This document shows, one piece after another, positions 27,883 through 37,444 of a DNA stretch of 43,317 bases. Source of the stretch: Halanaerobium congolense. Its GTDB lineage: Bacteria > Bacillota > Halanaerobiia > Halanaerobiales > Halanaerobiaceae. The stretch lies in contig NZ_SOEF01000017.1 in assembly GCF_004366375.1 (NCBI RefSeq), forward strand, positions 19,750-63,066. Direction: 5' to 3'. The translations under genes were made by a program, and so were the position numbers. Below the pieces are notes generated by a model. That model was not told the origin of the DNA. It saw only the letters and a list, made by a program, of their open reading frames with translations, and did not search any database. How positions within the stretch are numbered: the stretch's first letter is position 1; each line of letters begins with the position of its first letter.

Positions 27883-30303
27883 TTAGCTAACTATAAAATC
27901 AAATTCATTGTCTTTAACATCTACTGTTATTTTTTTCTTTTCTTCAAATTCATGATCCAATATTTTTATTGATAATGGATTTTCAATTTGACGTTGAATT
28001 GTTCTTCGAAGCGGTCGAGCTCCAAACTCAGAATCATAACCATCTTCAGCTAATTTGGTTTTTGCAGATTCAGACATTTCCAATTCAATATCTTTTTCGT
28101 TTAATCTTTCTCTTAAATCATCAAGCATTAAATCTACAATTTTCTTGATATGCTCTTTATTTAAAGAGTGGAATACAATAATTTCGTCAAGTCGATTTAA
28201 AAATTCAGGTCTAAATGTTTTACGAAGCTGAGACATAACATTATCCTTCATCTTATCATAGTTTGCTTTCTCATCATTATCTGTTTTAAATCCAAGCTGA
28301 GATTGTTTTTCAATAAAGTCAGCTCCTACATTAGAAGTCATAATCACAATAGTATTTTTGAAATCAACTTTACGACCATGAGTATCAGTTAGTACACCAT
28401 CTTCTAAAATTTGGAGCAGTACATTAAATACATCAGGATGTGCTTTTTCAATTTCATCAAATAAAATTACAGAATATGGTCTTCTGCGAACTGGCTCAGT
28501 TAACTGCCCACCTTCATCATGGCCCACATAGCCTGGAGGAGACCCTACTAATCTAGAAACTGAGTGTTTTTCCATATACTCTGACATATCAACTCTAATC
28601 ATTGCATCTTCATCATTAAACATTGTTTCAGCAAGAGTTTTAGCTAGTTCTGTTTTACCAACACCAGTAGGTCCTAAGAAAATAAAAGAACCTATTGGAC
28701 GTTTAGGATCTTTAAGTCCAGCTCTAGCTCTTCTAACAGCTTCAGCAACTGCGTTAATTGCTTCATCCTGGCCAATTACACGTTTATGAAGTTCTTCTTC
28801 CAAACGAAGCAGTCTCTCAGTTTCTGCTTCTTCCAATTTAGTCACTGGAATTCCAGTCCAGCTGGAAACAATTTCTGCTATATCTTCAGTAGTAACAACC
28901 GCTTCAGCTTTTCCCTTTTCGTCTTCCCAATTATTTTTCAATTCTTCCAATTCTTTTTTAAGTGATTTTTCTCGATCTCTCATTCTAGCTGCTTTTTCAA
29001 ATTCCTGATTTTTAACAGCTGCTTCTTTTTCTTTTTCAGCTTCTTCTAATTTTTGACTTAACTCTTTAAATTCAGGCGGCCTTGTACTATTGCTCAATCT
29101 AACTTTAGATGCTGCCTCATCAATTAAATCAATTGCTTTATCAGGTAAAAATCGATCTGAAATATATCTATGGGATAATACAACAGCATCTTCAATTGCC
29201 TGATCAGTAATTTTAACCTTATGATGTGCTTCATAAGGATCTCGTAAGCCCTTTAGAATATCAATAGCTTCTTCTGTTGAATTTTCTTCTACAAGAACTG
29301 ATTGAAAGCGTCTCTCCAAAGCTGCATCTTTTTCTATATATTTTCGATATTCATCTAATGTAGTAGCTCCAATTGCCTGCAGTTCTCCTCTTGCAAGAGC
29401 GGGCTTTAAAATATTAGCTGCATCTATTGCACCTTCAGCAGCACCAGCTCCAACCAGAGTATGCATTTCATCTATAAATAATATGATATCTCCACTTTCA
29501 ATAATTTCATTTATTACAGCTTTTAAACGCTGTTCAAATTCTCCCCTATATTTTGAACCAGCTACTAAAGAACTTAAATCAAGTGAAACAACTCTTTTGT
29601 TTAATAATAATTCAGGTACATTCTCACTTATTATCATTTGTGCTAATCCTTCAATAATTGCTGTTTTACCAACACCTGGTTCCCCTATTAAAACTGGATT
29701 ATTTTTAGTTCTGCGGCTTAAAACCTGAATCACCCTATTAATTTCTTTGTCACGTCCAATAACAGGGTCTAACTTATTTTCGCGTGCCATTTCAGTTAAA
29801 TCACGACTATATTCATCTAAATTTTTAGTTTTTCTACTTGAAGATTTAGATTTTTTCTTAATAGAACTTTTCCCTCCAAGCAAATCAATAACTTCTTCTT
29901 TAATATTGCTAATATCGCTATTTAAGTCCATCAAAATTCTAACTGCAACACCTTCTCCTTCTCTAATCAATCCCAGCAGAAGATGTTCTGTTCCTATATA
30001 ATTATGACCCATTTTTCTAGCTTCATCCATAGCTAAATTTAATACCTTTTTACTTCTTGGTGTTAATCCAATAGAACCTTTTACTTCGTTTTGACCTTCA
30101 CCAATCATATCTATGATTTTACTTTCAATTACTTCTTTACTAATACCATTATCAATCAATGAACGAGCAGCTATTCCCTGACCTTCAGCAATCAAACCAT
30201 AGAGTATATGCTCTGTTCCAACATAGCTGTGTTTGAGTTTCAAAGCTTCTTGTTCAGCAATGCTTAATACCTTCCTAGCTCTTTCAGTAAATTTTGCAAA
30301 CAT
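27883..30303 (-). CDS. clpC: ATP-dependent chaperone ClpC
   Basis: Hsp100 unfoldase that feeds substrates, including arginine-phosphorylated proteins marked by McsB, to ClpP. About 806 residues: two N-terminal Clp repeats ([16 protein letters not shown] and [16 protein letters not shown]), AAA1 with GEPGVGKTA, a UVR-type coiled M region ([17 protein letters not shown]), and AAA2 with GPTGVGKTE and [18 protein letters not shown]-like motifs. A ClpP-binding loop (VGF/LGF type, SQLGFKTD) is present. The ATG is eight bases after GGGAG and five after the mcsB stop. It is last in the CtsR operon. Confidence 0.97.
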   Translation of the reverse strand: MFAKFTERARKVLSIAEQEALKLKHSYVGTEHILYGLIAEGQGIAARSLIDNGISKEVIESKIIDMIGEGQNEVKGSIGLTPRSKKVLNLAMDEARKMGHNYIGTEHLLLGLIREGEGVAVRILMDLNSDISNIKEEVIDLLGGKSSIKKKSKSSSRKTKNLDEYSRDLTEMARENKLDPVIGRDKEINRVIQVLSRRTKNNPVLIGEPGVGKTAIIEGLAQMIISENVPELLLNKRVVSLDLSSLVAGSKYRGEFEQRLKAVINEIIESGDIILFIDEMHTLVGAGAAEGAIDAANILKPALARGELQAIGATTLDEYRKYIEKDAALERRFQSVLVEENSTEEAIDILKGLRDPYEAHHKVKITDQAIEDAVVLSHRYISDRFLPDKAIDLIDEAASKVRLSNSTRPPEFKELSQKLEEAEKEKEAAVKNQEFEKAARMRDREKSLKKELEELKNNWEDEKGKAEAVVTTEDIAEIVSSWTGIPVTKLEEAETERLLRLEEELHKRVIGQDEAINAVAEAVRRARAGLKDPKRPIGSFIFLGPTGVGKTELAKTLAETMFNDEDAMIRVDMSEYMEKHSVSRLVGSPPGYVGHDEGGQLTEPVRRRPYSVILFDEIEKAHPDVFNVLLQILEDGVLTDTHGRKVDFKNTIVIMTSNVGADFIEKQSQLGFKTDNDEKANYDKMKDNVMSQLRKTFRPEFLNRLDEIIVFHSLNKEHIKKIVDLMLDDLRERLNEKDIELEMSESAKTKLAEDGYDSEFGARPLRRTIQRQIENPLSIKILDHEFEEKKKITVDVKDNEFDFIVS

Positions 30304-30308
30304 TATTT

Positions 30309-31352
30309 TCACTCCCTATTTAATTCATTTCTAATAATTTTAGCTCTTTTTATATTTAAATCTTTTGATTCTAGTTCCTTTTCAGAATTGTATAAAAGAT
30401 GTGCTTTTTTTATTCTAAACAGCAGTTTAGAAAAGAGATTATGATCAAGTTTTTCCTCAATTAAATTTGTATCCTGACCAAATTTAATTATTGATAAATA
30501 TTTCAATGCCTCAGATTCATCCAAAGAATAAGCATATTTTAAAACTCCTAATGATCTTAGAACATTATCTTTTAAATTTAAGAAATTATTTCTAAGCAAA
30601 TATTTTCTGCTTTTTCGCTCTTCAGTTATTATTTGTTTTATAACGCTTTCTAATTTCTCCATAATTTCTACTTCAGTAAATCCCAAGGTTATTTGATTTG
30701 AAATCTGAAAAAGCTCAGCTACACTATTGCTTCCCTCACCAGAAACTCCTCTTACTGTTAGACCAAGTTTTCCTACAGCTCCTAAAATATTATCAATTCT
30801 CCCACTCAAAACTAATGCAGGTAAATGGCACATTACTGAAGCTCTTAATGCAGTTCCTACATTTGTTGGACAGCTGGTTAAATAACCCCATTTTTTTGAA
30901 AAAGCATATTCTAATTTTTCTTCCAACTGATCATCAAGATGATTTATTTCATCCCAGATATTATTAAATTCAAAACCAGGTTTCAAAATTTGAATCCTCA
31001 AATGATCCTCTTCATTAATCATTATTGAGATGTTATTCTTATTATTTAAAAACAATGCCTTAGCTTCAGGATTTTGAACATGATTATTACTAATAAGATA
31101 TTCTTCATGTAAAACGTTTCTTTCTACAACACTTAAATTATTCATTAAATAAAAATCATAACTTTGATCAGTTAAAAAACATAGTTTATCTTTTAAGTTA
31201 TTAATCAACTTATTTTTTTCTTGAAAATTGCTTCTGTTAGGAAATTTATATTCTTTTAAATTTCTGGCTAATCGAATTCTAGAACTTAGAACAACATCTT
31301 TTTCTTTTCCATTTTTTATTTGCCAGTCATTGATAACATTATTTTTCATCAT
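30309..31352 (-). CDS. mcsB: Protein arginine kinase McsB
   Basis: Phosphorylates arginines on damaged proteins and on CtsR, targeting them to ClpC. The guanido-kinase fold is clear: [13 protein letters not shown] near residue 20, [32 protein letters not shown] with the catalytic cysteine, and the [22 protein letters not shown] segment. I place the start at the first of two tandem ATG codons, six bases after GGAGG (347 residues); the longer open frame overlaps mcsA by about 90 bp with no ribosome site. It overlaps the mcsA end by 14 bp. Confidence 0.95.
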   Translation of the reverse strand: MMKNNVINDWQIKNGKEKDVVLSSRIRLARNLKEYKFPNRSNFQEKNKLINNLKDKLCFLTDQSYDFYLMNNLSVVERNVLHEEYLISNNHVQNPEAKALFLNNKNNISIMINEEDHLRIQILKPGFEFNNIWDEINHLDDQLEEKLEYAFSKKWGYLTSCPTNVGTALRASVMCHLPALVLSGRIDNILGAVGKLGLTVRGVSGEGSNSVAELFQISNQITLGFTEVEIMEKLESVIKQIITEERKSRKYLLRNNFLNLKDNVLRSLGVLKYAYSLDESEALKYLSIIKFGQDTNLIEEKLDHNLFSKLLFRIKKAHLLYNSEKELESKDLNIKRAKIIRNELNRE

Positions 31353-31872
31353 TATCTGCCTCCATGTCTTCTTTAACAGCATGGATTTTATCTCTAATTT
31401 CGGCAGCATGTTCAAAGTTTTCCTGCTCAACAGCTTTTTGCATTTCTTCTTTGAGTTTTGTAATTTCAGATTCTATTTCTGATTTTTGCAAAAAAGATTC
31501 AGGCTGTTTTCCAGTGTGTTGAATATTACCATGAATTCTTTTTAAAAGAGGACTTAGCTTATCTGCAAAAGTTTGATAGCATTTTTGACAGCCAAAAAAA
31601 CCTTTCTCAGTAAACTCCCGGTAGCTCAAACCACAATTTTTACAGACTAGATTCTTTGATTGACTATTATTGAGTGTTGGAGAGTTTTTATCAGAAAAAT
31701 TTTGATTTAAAATTCCTGATAACAAACTTTGAAAACTTAAGTTATCATCGGGATTGAATTTACTGCTTTTTCGTGCACACTCTTCACACAAATGAATTTC
31801 CTCTTTCTCCCCATTTATAATTCTAGTTAAATGGACTGATGCTTCTTTTTTTCCACATCTTTCACAGATCAT
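31339..31872 (-). CDS. mcsA: McsA, zinc-finger activator of McsB
   Basis: Activator of McsB and modulator of CtsR. The 177 residues have CxxC pairs near residues 3-6 (CERC), 29-32 (CEEC), and mid-protein (CKNC and CQKC), the zinc ribbons of the family, and a C-terminal UVR motif (AVEQENFEHAAEIRDKIHAVKE). The central linker is low complexity and Asn/Ser-rich. It starts two bases past the ctsR stop. Confidence 0.94.
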   Translation of the reverse strand: MICERCGKKEASVHLTRIINGEKEEIHLCEECARKSSKFNPDDNLSFQSLLSGILNQNFSDKNSPTLNNSQSKNLVCKNCGLSYREFTEKGFFGCQKCYQTFADKLSPLLKRIHGNIQHTGKQPESFLQKSEIESEITKLKEEMQKAVEQENFEHAAEIRDKIHAVKEDMEADNDEK

Positions 31873-31874
31873 TT

Positions 31875-32342
31875 CTAGTCCTCCTTAACTTTAAAAATAA
31901 CTTCTAACATATTTTTTAATATTCTTGCTCTTAAATAGTCACGCTCCGGCAGAGAAATATTTAAAACATTTCGATGAACTGCTCTTTCCATTAAATAAGA
32001 TTCTCTTTCAGAAATCAGTTCATTATCATATAATCTTTTAATAATCCCATGTGCTTCCCTTTGAGTCACAGTATGATCTAATTTATTAATTACTTTTTGA
32101 ATAACTTCTTTATCAGAATCAAGACTCACCCTAATTATTCTGATGAAGCCACCTCCACCTCGCTGGCTTTCGACAACATAACCTTTTTCTACAGTAAACC
32201 TTGTATCTAAAACATAATTTATTTGGGAAGGAGCACAATCAAAATTTTCAGCTAATTGATTTCTTTTAATCTTTACCTTGCCTTGGTATTTAGAAATCTG
32301 TCTCCTTAAATACCTTTCTATTTGATCAGACAAACTGGACAT
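31875..32342 (-). CDS. ctsR: Transcriptional repressor CtsR
   Basis: Class III heat-shock repressor that binds tandem GGTCAAA sites and leaves DNA when its glycine-rich wing senses heat or when McsB acts. The 155 residues have a winged helix (LAENFDCAPSQINYVLDTRF) and the wing RGGGGFIRIIRV, then the dimerisation domain. A perfect CtsR operator lies 17 bp upstream (32359-32375), so the operon ctsR-mcsA-mcsB-clpC is autoregulated. Confidence 0.96.
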   Translation of the reverse strand: MSSLSDQIERYLRRQISKYQGKVKIKRNQLAENFDCAPSQINYVLDTRFTVEKGYVVESQRGGGGFIRIIRVSLDSDKEVIQKVINKLDHTVTQREAHGIIKRLYDNELISERESYLMERAVHRNVLNISLPERDYLRARILKNMLEVIFKVKED

Positions 32343-32358
32343 ACTCTCCCCTCCTAAC

Positions 32359-32375
32359 TTTGACTTATTTTGACC
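32359..32375 (-). promoter_or_regulatory. CtsR operator
   Basis: The minus strand reads GGTCAAA ATA AGTCAAA, an exact match to the tandem heptad consensus RGTCAAA-NNN-RGTCAAA. It lies immediately after the -10 box (32385-32390), over the transcription start. Confidence 0.93.
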
Positions 32376-32384
32376 TTTAACATT

Positions 32385-32413
32385 ATAATACTAATATTTA
32401 CACAAAATTGCAA
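32385..32413 (-). promoter_or_regulatory. Sigma-A promoter of the ctsR operon
   Basis: The minus strand reads TTGCAA, 17 bp, TATTAT, followed at once by the CtsR operator. Confidence 0.8.
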
Positions 32414-32427
32414 GTAAATTATGACAC

Positions 32428-32453
32428 AAAAAAACATTCACCTAAAGTGAATG
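32428..32453 (-). terminator. Terminator after the 27-codon gene
   Basis: A 7-bp stem (CATTCAC with GTGAATG, 5-base loop) is followed on the minus strand by seven T. It ends about 15 bp before the ctsR -35 box, so ctsR is insulated. Confidence 0.85.
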
Positions 32454-32484
32454 CATTAAATAATTATATTCTCAACTTTCAGCG

Positions 32485-32568
32485 TTAAAGATCATTAATG
32501 ATCTTTTGATATAACACTGTGTGTCTAATTTGTTGATTAATTGTGGTTTCTTTAATATCTTTGTCCAT
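32485..32568 (-). CDS. Small ORF, 27 residues, unknown function
   Basis: Reads MDKDIKETTINQQIRHTVLY then QKIINDL and stop. It is hydrophilic with no signal peptide or membrane helix, and I do not recognise it. Support for a real gene: AAGGAG eight bases before the ATG, a promoter (TTGCTT, 16 bp, TATAAT) upstream, and a clean terminator after it, so it stands as a monocistronic unit. Its first codons form one arm of an 11-bp inverted repeat with the 5' leader (32596-32606), placing the U and G of the start codon in a stem and the ribosome site in the loop. The end of the frame is a 20-bp palindrome. It could be a small regulatory RNA with a decoy frame instead of a protein. Confidence 0.55.
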   Translation of the reverse strand: MDKDIKETTINQQIRHTVLYQKIINDL

Positions 32569-32606
32569 AGTATATGCTCCTTATTTTTTGGGGGTTGGAC
32601 AAAGAT
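32557..32606 (-). promoter_or_regulatory. Leader hairpin over the start codon of the 27-codon gene
   Basis: Perfect 11-bp arms (ATCTTTGTCCA and TGGACAAAGAT) flank a 28-base loop that contains the AAGGAG ribosome site. The stem includes the second and third bases of the ATG. Position suggests translational control, for example by temperature or a bound factor. Confidence 0.55.
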
Positions 32607-32625
32607 TATCCTAATCCTAATTATA

Positions 32626-32653
32626 ATTATAAGTATTTTTCTATTTTAAGCAA
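32626..32653 (-). promoter_or_regulatory. Promoter of the 27-codon gene
   Basis: The minus strand reads TTGCTT, 16 bp, TATAAT. A second overlapping TATAAT follows (32620-32625). The -35 box lies within one arm of the hairpin at 32639-32674. Confidence 0.65.
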
Positions 32654-32674
32654 GTATTTTTGCTAAAAATAGAA
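32639..32674. repeat. 15-bp inverted repeat between nudix gene and small ORF
   Basis: Arms TTCTATTTT-A-AGCAA and TTGCT-A-AAAATAGAA pair except for one central mismatch, with a 6-base loop. There is no T-run after it in the direction of the nudix gene, so it is not a standard terminator; it overlaps the -35 box of the next promoter and could be an operator. Confidence 0.5.
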
Positions 32675-32684
32675 CTTGATTTTT

Positions 32685-33128
32685 TTAAATATTTTTATAA
32701 AATATTTCAGTTTTATATTTCAATTCATTTTTGTCTCTAAGTTCTTCCAGTAAATTTTTTACAAAATCCTCAAGATCATAATCATCTAGTTCTTTTAAAG
32801 AAATCCATTCATAAACATCAGCTTCATCATTTAACTTAACCTCATAGAAATCCGTTTTACAGATATAATCAATAAAAATAAAATGCTTTTGCCTGCCAAA
32901 ACTTTTATCATAAATACTTTCTTTAAGACTTAATAACTCAATATCATATATTTCAAGGCCTGTTTCTTCTTTAACCTCTCTAACTAATGCCTCTTCCATT
33001 TTCTCTCCTGATTCAATATGTCCACCTGGAATTATGTATTTAGAATTCCACTTTGTAGAACGACAAATTAAAACTTTGTTTTCAGGATTAAAAATTACTG
33101 CTCCAACAACTGTCTCGGGATATTTCAT
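32685..33128 (-). CDS. Nudix hydrolase
   Basis: 147-residue pyrophosphohydrolase of the Nudix superfamily. The Nudix box is complete: GGHIESGEKMEEALVREVKE then ETGLE (near residues 35-58), with the REVKEE metal-binding glutamates. The substrate cannot be told: MutT-like, nucleoside diphosphate or cofactor pyrophosphates are all possible. It lies 37 bp after lipA and may be in the same unit. The C-terminus is charged and lysine-rich. Confidence 0.85.
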   Translation of the reverse strand: MKYPETVVGAVIFNPENKVLICRSTKWNSKYIIPGGHIESGEKMEEALVREVKEETGLEIYDIELLSLKESIYDKSFGRQKHFIFIDYICKTDFYEVKLNDEADVYEWISLKELDDYDLEDFVKNLLEELRDKNELKYKTEIFYKNI

Positions 33129-33165
33129 AATTCCATCTCCATTCTTTGAAAATGCACTTTACAGC

Positions 33166-34014
33166 TTATGCTAAACTTTCTGCAGCATGATATGAACTTC
33201 TTGCAAAAGGCTCAGATACTACAGATTTAAAGCCCAAAGACTCTCCTATAGTTTTATATTCTGCAAATAATTCAGGAGTAATAAATTCTTTGACTTCAAG
33301 ATGAAGTTTGGATGGACTAAGATACTGTCCAATAGTAAGTATGTCAACATCTTTTTTTCTTAAATCTTTCATTACCTCAATTACTTCTTCCTTTTTCTCA
33401 CCCAAACCTACCATTATACCCGATTTTGTATAAAGCTCAGCCTTAAGAAATTTCATTTTATCGAGCACAAATAATGACTGCTTATAATCTGCTTCTGGTC
33501 GGACACTACCGTAAAGACGGGGAACTGTTTCTATATTATGATTAAATACTTCAAAATCAGCTGCTGCCAATTTTTTTAAAATCTCTATTTCACCCTGAAA
33601 ATCAGGTGTTAATAGTTCAATTTTTATTTCTGCTGATATCATATTTATTTCTTTAACAACCTCTATAAATTGATTTACCCCTCCTTCTTTAAGATCATCT
33701 CTAGTTACTGATGTAATTACTACATATCTTAAATTGAGTTTTTTTACAGCTTCAGCAACATTAATTGGTTCCTGAGGATCTACCTTTTCCGGTCTGCTTG
33801 AATTAACTGCACAAAAACGACAATTTCTAGTACAGTTTTTACCCAAGATCATAAATGTTGCAGTATTATTGACAAAGCATTCTCCCTGATTCGGACACTT
33901 TGCACTCTGGCAGACTGTATTTAAATTTAAATCTTTTAAAACTTCTTCAACCTGCATCCATTTATCCTGGGCTGGAAGTCTCCTCTTAAGCCATTCAGGA
34001 AATTTACTTTTCAT
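33166..34014 (-). CDS. lipA: Lipoyl synthase
   Basis: Radical SAM enzyme that inserts two sulfurs into octanoyl groups on lipoyl domains. The 282 residues carry both iron-sulfur clusters: auxiliary cysteines 35, 40 and 46 (CQSAKCPNQGEC) and the radical SAM CTRNCRFC at 61-68. The C-terminal RSSYHA serine, the auxiliary cluster's fourth ligand, is present. It overlaps lipB by 11 bp, and together they lipoylate the E2 encoded in the same region. Confidence 0.97.
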   Translation of the reverse strand: MKSKFPEWLKRRLPAQDKWMQVEEVLKDLNLNTVCQSAKCPNQGECFVNNTATFMILGKNCTRNCRFCAVNSSRPEKVDPQEPINVAEAVKKLNLRYVVITSVTRDDLKEGGVNQFIEVVKEINMISAEIKIELLTPDFQGEIEILKKLAAADFEVFNHNIETVPRLYGSVRPEADYKQSLFVLDKMKFLKAELYTKSGIMVGLGEKKEEVIEVMKDLRKKDVDILTIGQYLSPSKLHLEVKEFITPELFAEYKTIGESLGFKSVVSEPFARSSYHAAESLA

Positions 34015-34663
34015 GATTTAACACCTCGATTTCAAAAACTTCAGCAAAATACTTAATTATTTTTTCTGCCACTTCTTCTTTTTCTATTTCATATCCCAGC
34101 AGTTTTTTTAAAGAAGTTACTCCTTTATCTTTAATACCACAGGGAATTATATAAGAAAAATGCTCTAAATTAGGATTAATATTAAAGGCAAAACCATGAT
34201 AAGTTATCCAGCGCCTTACTCCCACTCCAATAGCGGTAATCTTTTCGTTTCCAACCCAGACTCCTGTTAAACCACTGATCCTTTGAGCTTCAATATTATA
34301 GTCTTTTAGAAATCTGATAAAAACTTCCTCATAAGATCTGAGAAGCCAGTGCAAATCCTGCTTATGTTCTTTAAGGTTTAAAATTGGATAGCCGACAATC
34401 TGTCCGGGGCCGTGATAGGTAATATCTCCACCTCTATTGCTTTCAATGACTTCAATCCCTTTTTGGCTGAGATAATCACTACTTACAACCAGATTATCTC
34501 TTGAGCCGCTGGTGCCAATTGTTAAAACAGGTGGATGTTCGACTAAAAGCAGGGTATCATTTATTGCATTTTTTAATCTTTTATCACGCAATTCTAACTG
34601 CAGCTGATAAGCTTTTTTATAATCTATACTATCATATCTAATAATATCCAGTTTGGCCGCCAT
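34004..34663 (-). CDS. lipB: Octanoyl-[acyl carrier protein]:protein octanoyltransferase
   Basis: Transfers octanoate from ACP to lipoyl domains, before LipA. The 219 residues have RGGDITYHGPGQIVGYPILNL, the KITAIGVGVRRWITYHGFAFNI block with the catalytic lysine, and the IIPCGI catalytic cysteine. The start ATG follows GAGGGT. It lies 73 bp after lpdA, and an organism with few lipoyl enzymes would plausibly keep these genes for the dehydrogenase complex alone. Confidence 0.96.
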   Translation of the reverse strand: MAAKLDIIRYDSIDYKKAYQLQLELRDKRLKNAINDTLLLVEHPPVLTIGTSGSRDNLVVSSDYLSQKGIEVIESNRGGDITYHGPGQIVGYPILNLKEHKQDLHWLLRSYEEVFIRFLKDYNIEAQRISGLTGVWVGNEKITAIGVGVRRWITYHGFAFNINPNLEHFSYIIPCGIKDKGVTSLKKLLGYEIEKEEVAEKIIKYFAEVFEIEVLNHEK

Positions 34664-34736
34664 AGTTTACCCTCTTTTCAGATACATATTATTTAAAATC
34701 AATTTTGATCACTTTGAAATTTTATAGACTTTTTTA

Positions 34737-36140
34737 TCAGCTGCTGAAATGAATAGCAGAGCTGGTTAAATCTAATGCAGCTTCATGTATTGTTTCAGCT
34801 GTTGTCGGGTGGGCGTGAATAGTTTCTGCAAGCTGATCAGCAGTTAAACCAAGATTTACTGCCAGAGTTAATTCGGCAATTAAATCACTGGCTGCAAGAC
34901 CTATTACTGCTGCTCCAATAATTTTATTACTTCCTTTTTCAGCAATAATCTTAACCTTACCGTTTCTTTCACCCATGGCCAGTACTTTACCATTAGCAGC
35001 AAAAGGAAAACTCCCCACTTTATAATCTATACCCTGTTCTTTAGCCTCATCTTCACTTAAACCTACTGTCCCAATTTCAGGAGAGCTAAAGATTGCGCCG
35101 GGAACTGCATGATAGCTCATTTTCTTATCTTTTCCCATAATATTTTCTACAGCTATTACTCCCTGATGTGAAGCAACATGGGCCAAGAGAACTTTATCTG
35201 TTACATCTCCTACAGCATAAATTCCATCAACATTAGTCTGCATTTTTTTATTTACTTTAACCGCCTTACGCCTCTCAGTAATTTCAACTCCAGCATTTTC
35301 TAAATTTAAACCTTGATGATAAGGTTTTCTTCCTACAGCCATTAATATTTTTTCAGCTTTAACAGATTTCTCCTTATCTTTATTTAAATATATTACTTCA
35401 TAACCATCAGAAGAATTTTTTATTTCTTTAACTTCAGAAGAAGTTTTAACATTAATTTTTCGGCGCTTAGCTGAACGTAATAATTCCTTAGCAATCTCAG
35501 AATCAACTCCACTAACCAGCTGCTCTAAATATTCAACTACAGTTACCTCTACTCCAAAGCTGCTGAAGATAAAAGCAAATTCCATACCGATAATTCCACC
35601 ACCTATAATTACCATTGATTCAGGTAGTTCTTTTAAATCTAAAACTTCTCTGCTGTCTAGAATACCATCCAAATCTGCCCCAGGAATTGGTAATTCAGCA
35701 GCTTTAGATCCTGTTGCTATGATGATATTTTCTGCTTCTATTTCTTCTGTTTTATCTTCATTTTCAATTTTAAGTTTTTTGGAATCAATAAATGAAGCCC
35801 TACCCTCTAATTTTACTACATTATTTTGTTTAAGTAAATAATCTATTCCACCAACAAGCCTCTTTACTATTTGATCTTTTCTTTTAACTACAGCAGGAAA
35901 ATTAACTTCTGCATTTTCTACTTCAAGACCAAAACTTTTAGCATTTTTTATGTCTGAAAAAAGCTCAGCTGAGCGTACAAAAGCTTTAGTAGGTATACAT
36001 CCCCAATTTAAACAGGTTCCTCCCAGCATTTCTTTTTCTATCAATACCGTTTTTTTGCCATAATATCCAGCTCTTAAAGCTGCAACATAACCTCCTGGTC
36101 CACTACCAATTATTGCAATTTGATATTTATTCTCACCCAT
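34737..36140 (-). CDS. lpdA: Dihydrolipoyl dehydrogenase (E3)
   Basis: FAD enzyme that reoxidises dihydrolipoyl groups with NAD+. The 467 residues have the FAD dinucleotide fold GSGPGGYVAALRAG, the redox disulfide CLNWGC at residues 43 and 48, the NAD-binding GGGIIGMEF and the C-terminal HAHPTTAETIHEAA with the catalytic histidine-glutamate pair. No lipoyl domain is fused at its N-terminus. It is last of the aco genes, separated from acoC by a hairpin. Confidence 0.97.
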   Translation of the reverse strand: MGENKYQIAIIGSGPGGYVAALRAGYYGKKTVLIEKEMLGGTCLNWGCIPTKAFVRSAELFSDIKNAKSFGLEVENAEVNFPAVVKRKDQIVKRLVGGIDYLLKQNNVVKLEGRASFIDSKKLKIENEDKTEEIEAENIIIATGSKAAELPIPGADLDGILDSREVLDLKELPESMVIIGGGIIGMEFAFIFSSFGVEVTVVEYLEQLVSGVDSEIAKELLRSAKRRKINVKTSSEVKEIKNSSDGYEVIYLNKDKEKSVKAEKILMAVGRKPYHQGLNLENAGVEITERRKAVKVNKKMQTNVDGIYAVGDVTDKVLLAHVASHQGVIAVENIMGKDKKMSYHAVPGAIFSSPEIGTVGLSEDEAKEQGIDYKVGSFPFAANGKVLAMGERNGKVKIIAEKGSNKIIGAAVIGLAASDLIAELTLAVNLGLTADQLAETIHAHPTTAETIHEAALDLTSSAIHFSS

Positions 36141-36201
36141 TTTTTCAACTCCTATAATATTATTTTCCTAAAAAACTATAATATATAATTCCAGTTCTTT
36201 T

Positions 36202-36247
36202 AAAAATAATGCCTCACTTATTAATCTAGAGGTGAGGCACTTTTTTT
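36202..36247. terminator. Hairpin between acoC and lpdA
   Basis: Stem TGCCTCAC with GTGAGGCA and a 14-base loop. On the minus strand it is followed by TTATTTTT, and on the plus strand by seven T. It probably reduces lpdA read-through from the aco genes or marks its 5' end. Confidence 0.7.
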
Positions 36248-36289
36248 GGATTAACTGCAGGTTTAATATATCATTAAACTCATACTAAT

Positions 36290-37444
36290 TCAAAAACATA
36301 AATATGGGTTTTCTATATAATCTGCCAGTATCTGCACAAATTTAGCTGCTGTTGCTCCATCAATTGCTCTGTGATCAACTCCAAGAGTGAGGTTCACAAC
36401 TTTTTTACTATTAACCTTATTATCTGAATTCAGATATAATTTTTCTTTTATTGTTCCAACTGCTAAAATTGCAGACTGGGGAGGATTTAGAATAGCAGTA
36501 AATTCATCAATCCCAAACATGCCCAGATTTGTAATTGTAAATGTTCCACCCTGCATTTCATCAGGACTTAACTTGTTTTCCTTTGTTCTTGAGATTAAAT
36601 CTTTACTTTTTACTGCCAGTTCCTCTAAGCTTAAAGTATCTGCCTGTTCTACTACAGGTACTAATAAACCATCTTCAACAGCCACAGCCAGACCTAGATT
36701 AATATTTTCAGCCACTTCAAATTCTCCTGAATTTTTTTCTATAGAATTAATTTTTTTATAGCTTTTAATAGCTCTTGCTGTAATAAATGATATAATATCA
36801 TTTAAAGACACATTATTATCTCTAGCTTTAAATGTTTCTTTAAGATTAATTAATGCATCTGCATTTGCTTCTTTTTTTAAATAAATATGAGGTGCTTTCC
36901 AGCTTTCTGTTAATCTTTCTCCAATTATTTTGCGCATTGATGAACTTCCTTTTTTCTCAGCTGGAGCAGTTTCTCCTTTTTCAAGATATTCTTCTATATC
37001 AGAAACACTAATAGTATCTTTGCCTGCAAATGCTGCAACATCATTTAAGTCTATATCATTATCAGCAGCAAATTTTCTAGTTTTTGGTGCAGCCATTACT
37101 TTTCCAGAAGAAGGTTTTTTCTTTTTTGCTGGAGCTTTTGGCTTAGTTTCTTCTTTTTCTTCTTTTTCTTCTTCAGCTGCTGCTTTTATTTCAGCATCAC
37201 CTTCTTCATAACCGACTAATTTAGCTACTGGAGTTTTAACCTTTACTGTTTCTCCTTCATTAACTAAAATCTCCAGTATTTCACCAGATGTAGTAGCTTC
37301 TACATCATTAGTTAGTTTTTCTGTTTCAACAGAATAAATTATATCACCCTGCTCAAATGAATCACCTTCACCTATATACCATTCAATGATTGTTCCCTTT
37401 TCCATTGTTAATCCTAATTTTGGCATTAGTAGTACGTTTGCCAT
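36290..37444 (-). CDS. acoC: Dihydrolipoyllysine acetyltransferase (E2), AcoC-type
   Basis: Core enzyme of the complex, passing the acyl group to CoA. The 384 residues hold one lipoyl domain (lipoylated lysine 43 in ETEKLTNDVEA), a flexible Glu/Lys/Pro/Ala linker, a peripheral-subunit-binding domain (APKTRKFAADNDIDLNDVAA near residue 115) and the catalytic domain ending with the DHRAIDG active-site motif. The start overlaps the methyltransferase stop by one base. Substrate (acetoin versus pyruvate) is inferred from acoX and acoR nearby. Confidence 0.93.
   Translation of the reverse strand: MANVLLMPKLGLTMEKGTIIEWYIGEGDSFEQGDIIYSVETEKLTNDVEATTSGEILEILVNEGETVKVKTPVAKLVGYEEGDAEIKAAAEEEKEEKEETKPKAPAKKKKPSSGKVMAAPKTRKFAADNDIDLNDVAAFAGKDTISVSDIEEYLEKGETAPAEKKGSSSMRKIIGERLTESWKAPHIYLKKEANADALINLKETFKARDNNVSLNDIISFITARAIKSYKKINSIEKNSGEFEVAENINLGLAVAVEDGLLVPVVEQADTLSLEELAVKSKDLISRTKENKLSPDEMQGGTFTITNLGMFGIDEFTAILNPPQSAILAVGTIKEKLYLNSDNKVNSKKVVNLTLGVDHRAIDGATAAKFVQILADYIENPYLCF

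Noticed and set aside
32487-32506. 20-bp perfect palindrome at the end of the 27-codon frame
   Set aside because: Not called as a terminator: no T-run follows, and the true terminator is at 32428-32453. Kept as part of the ORF note.
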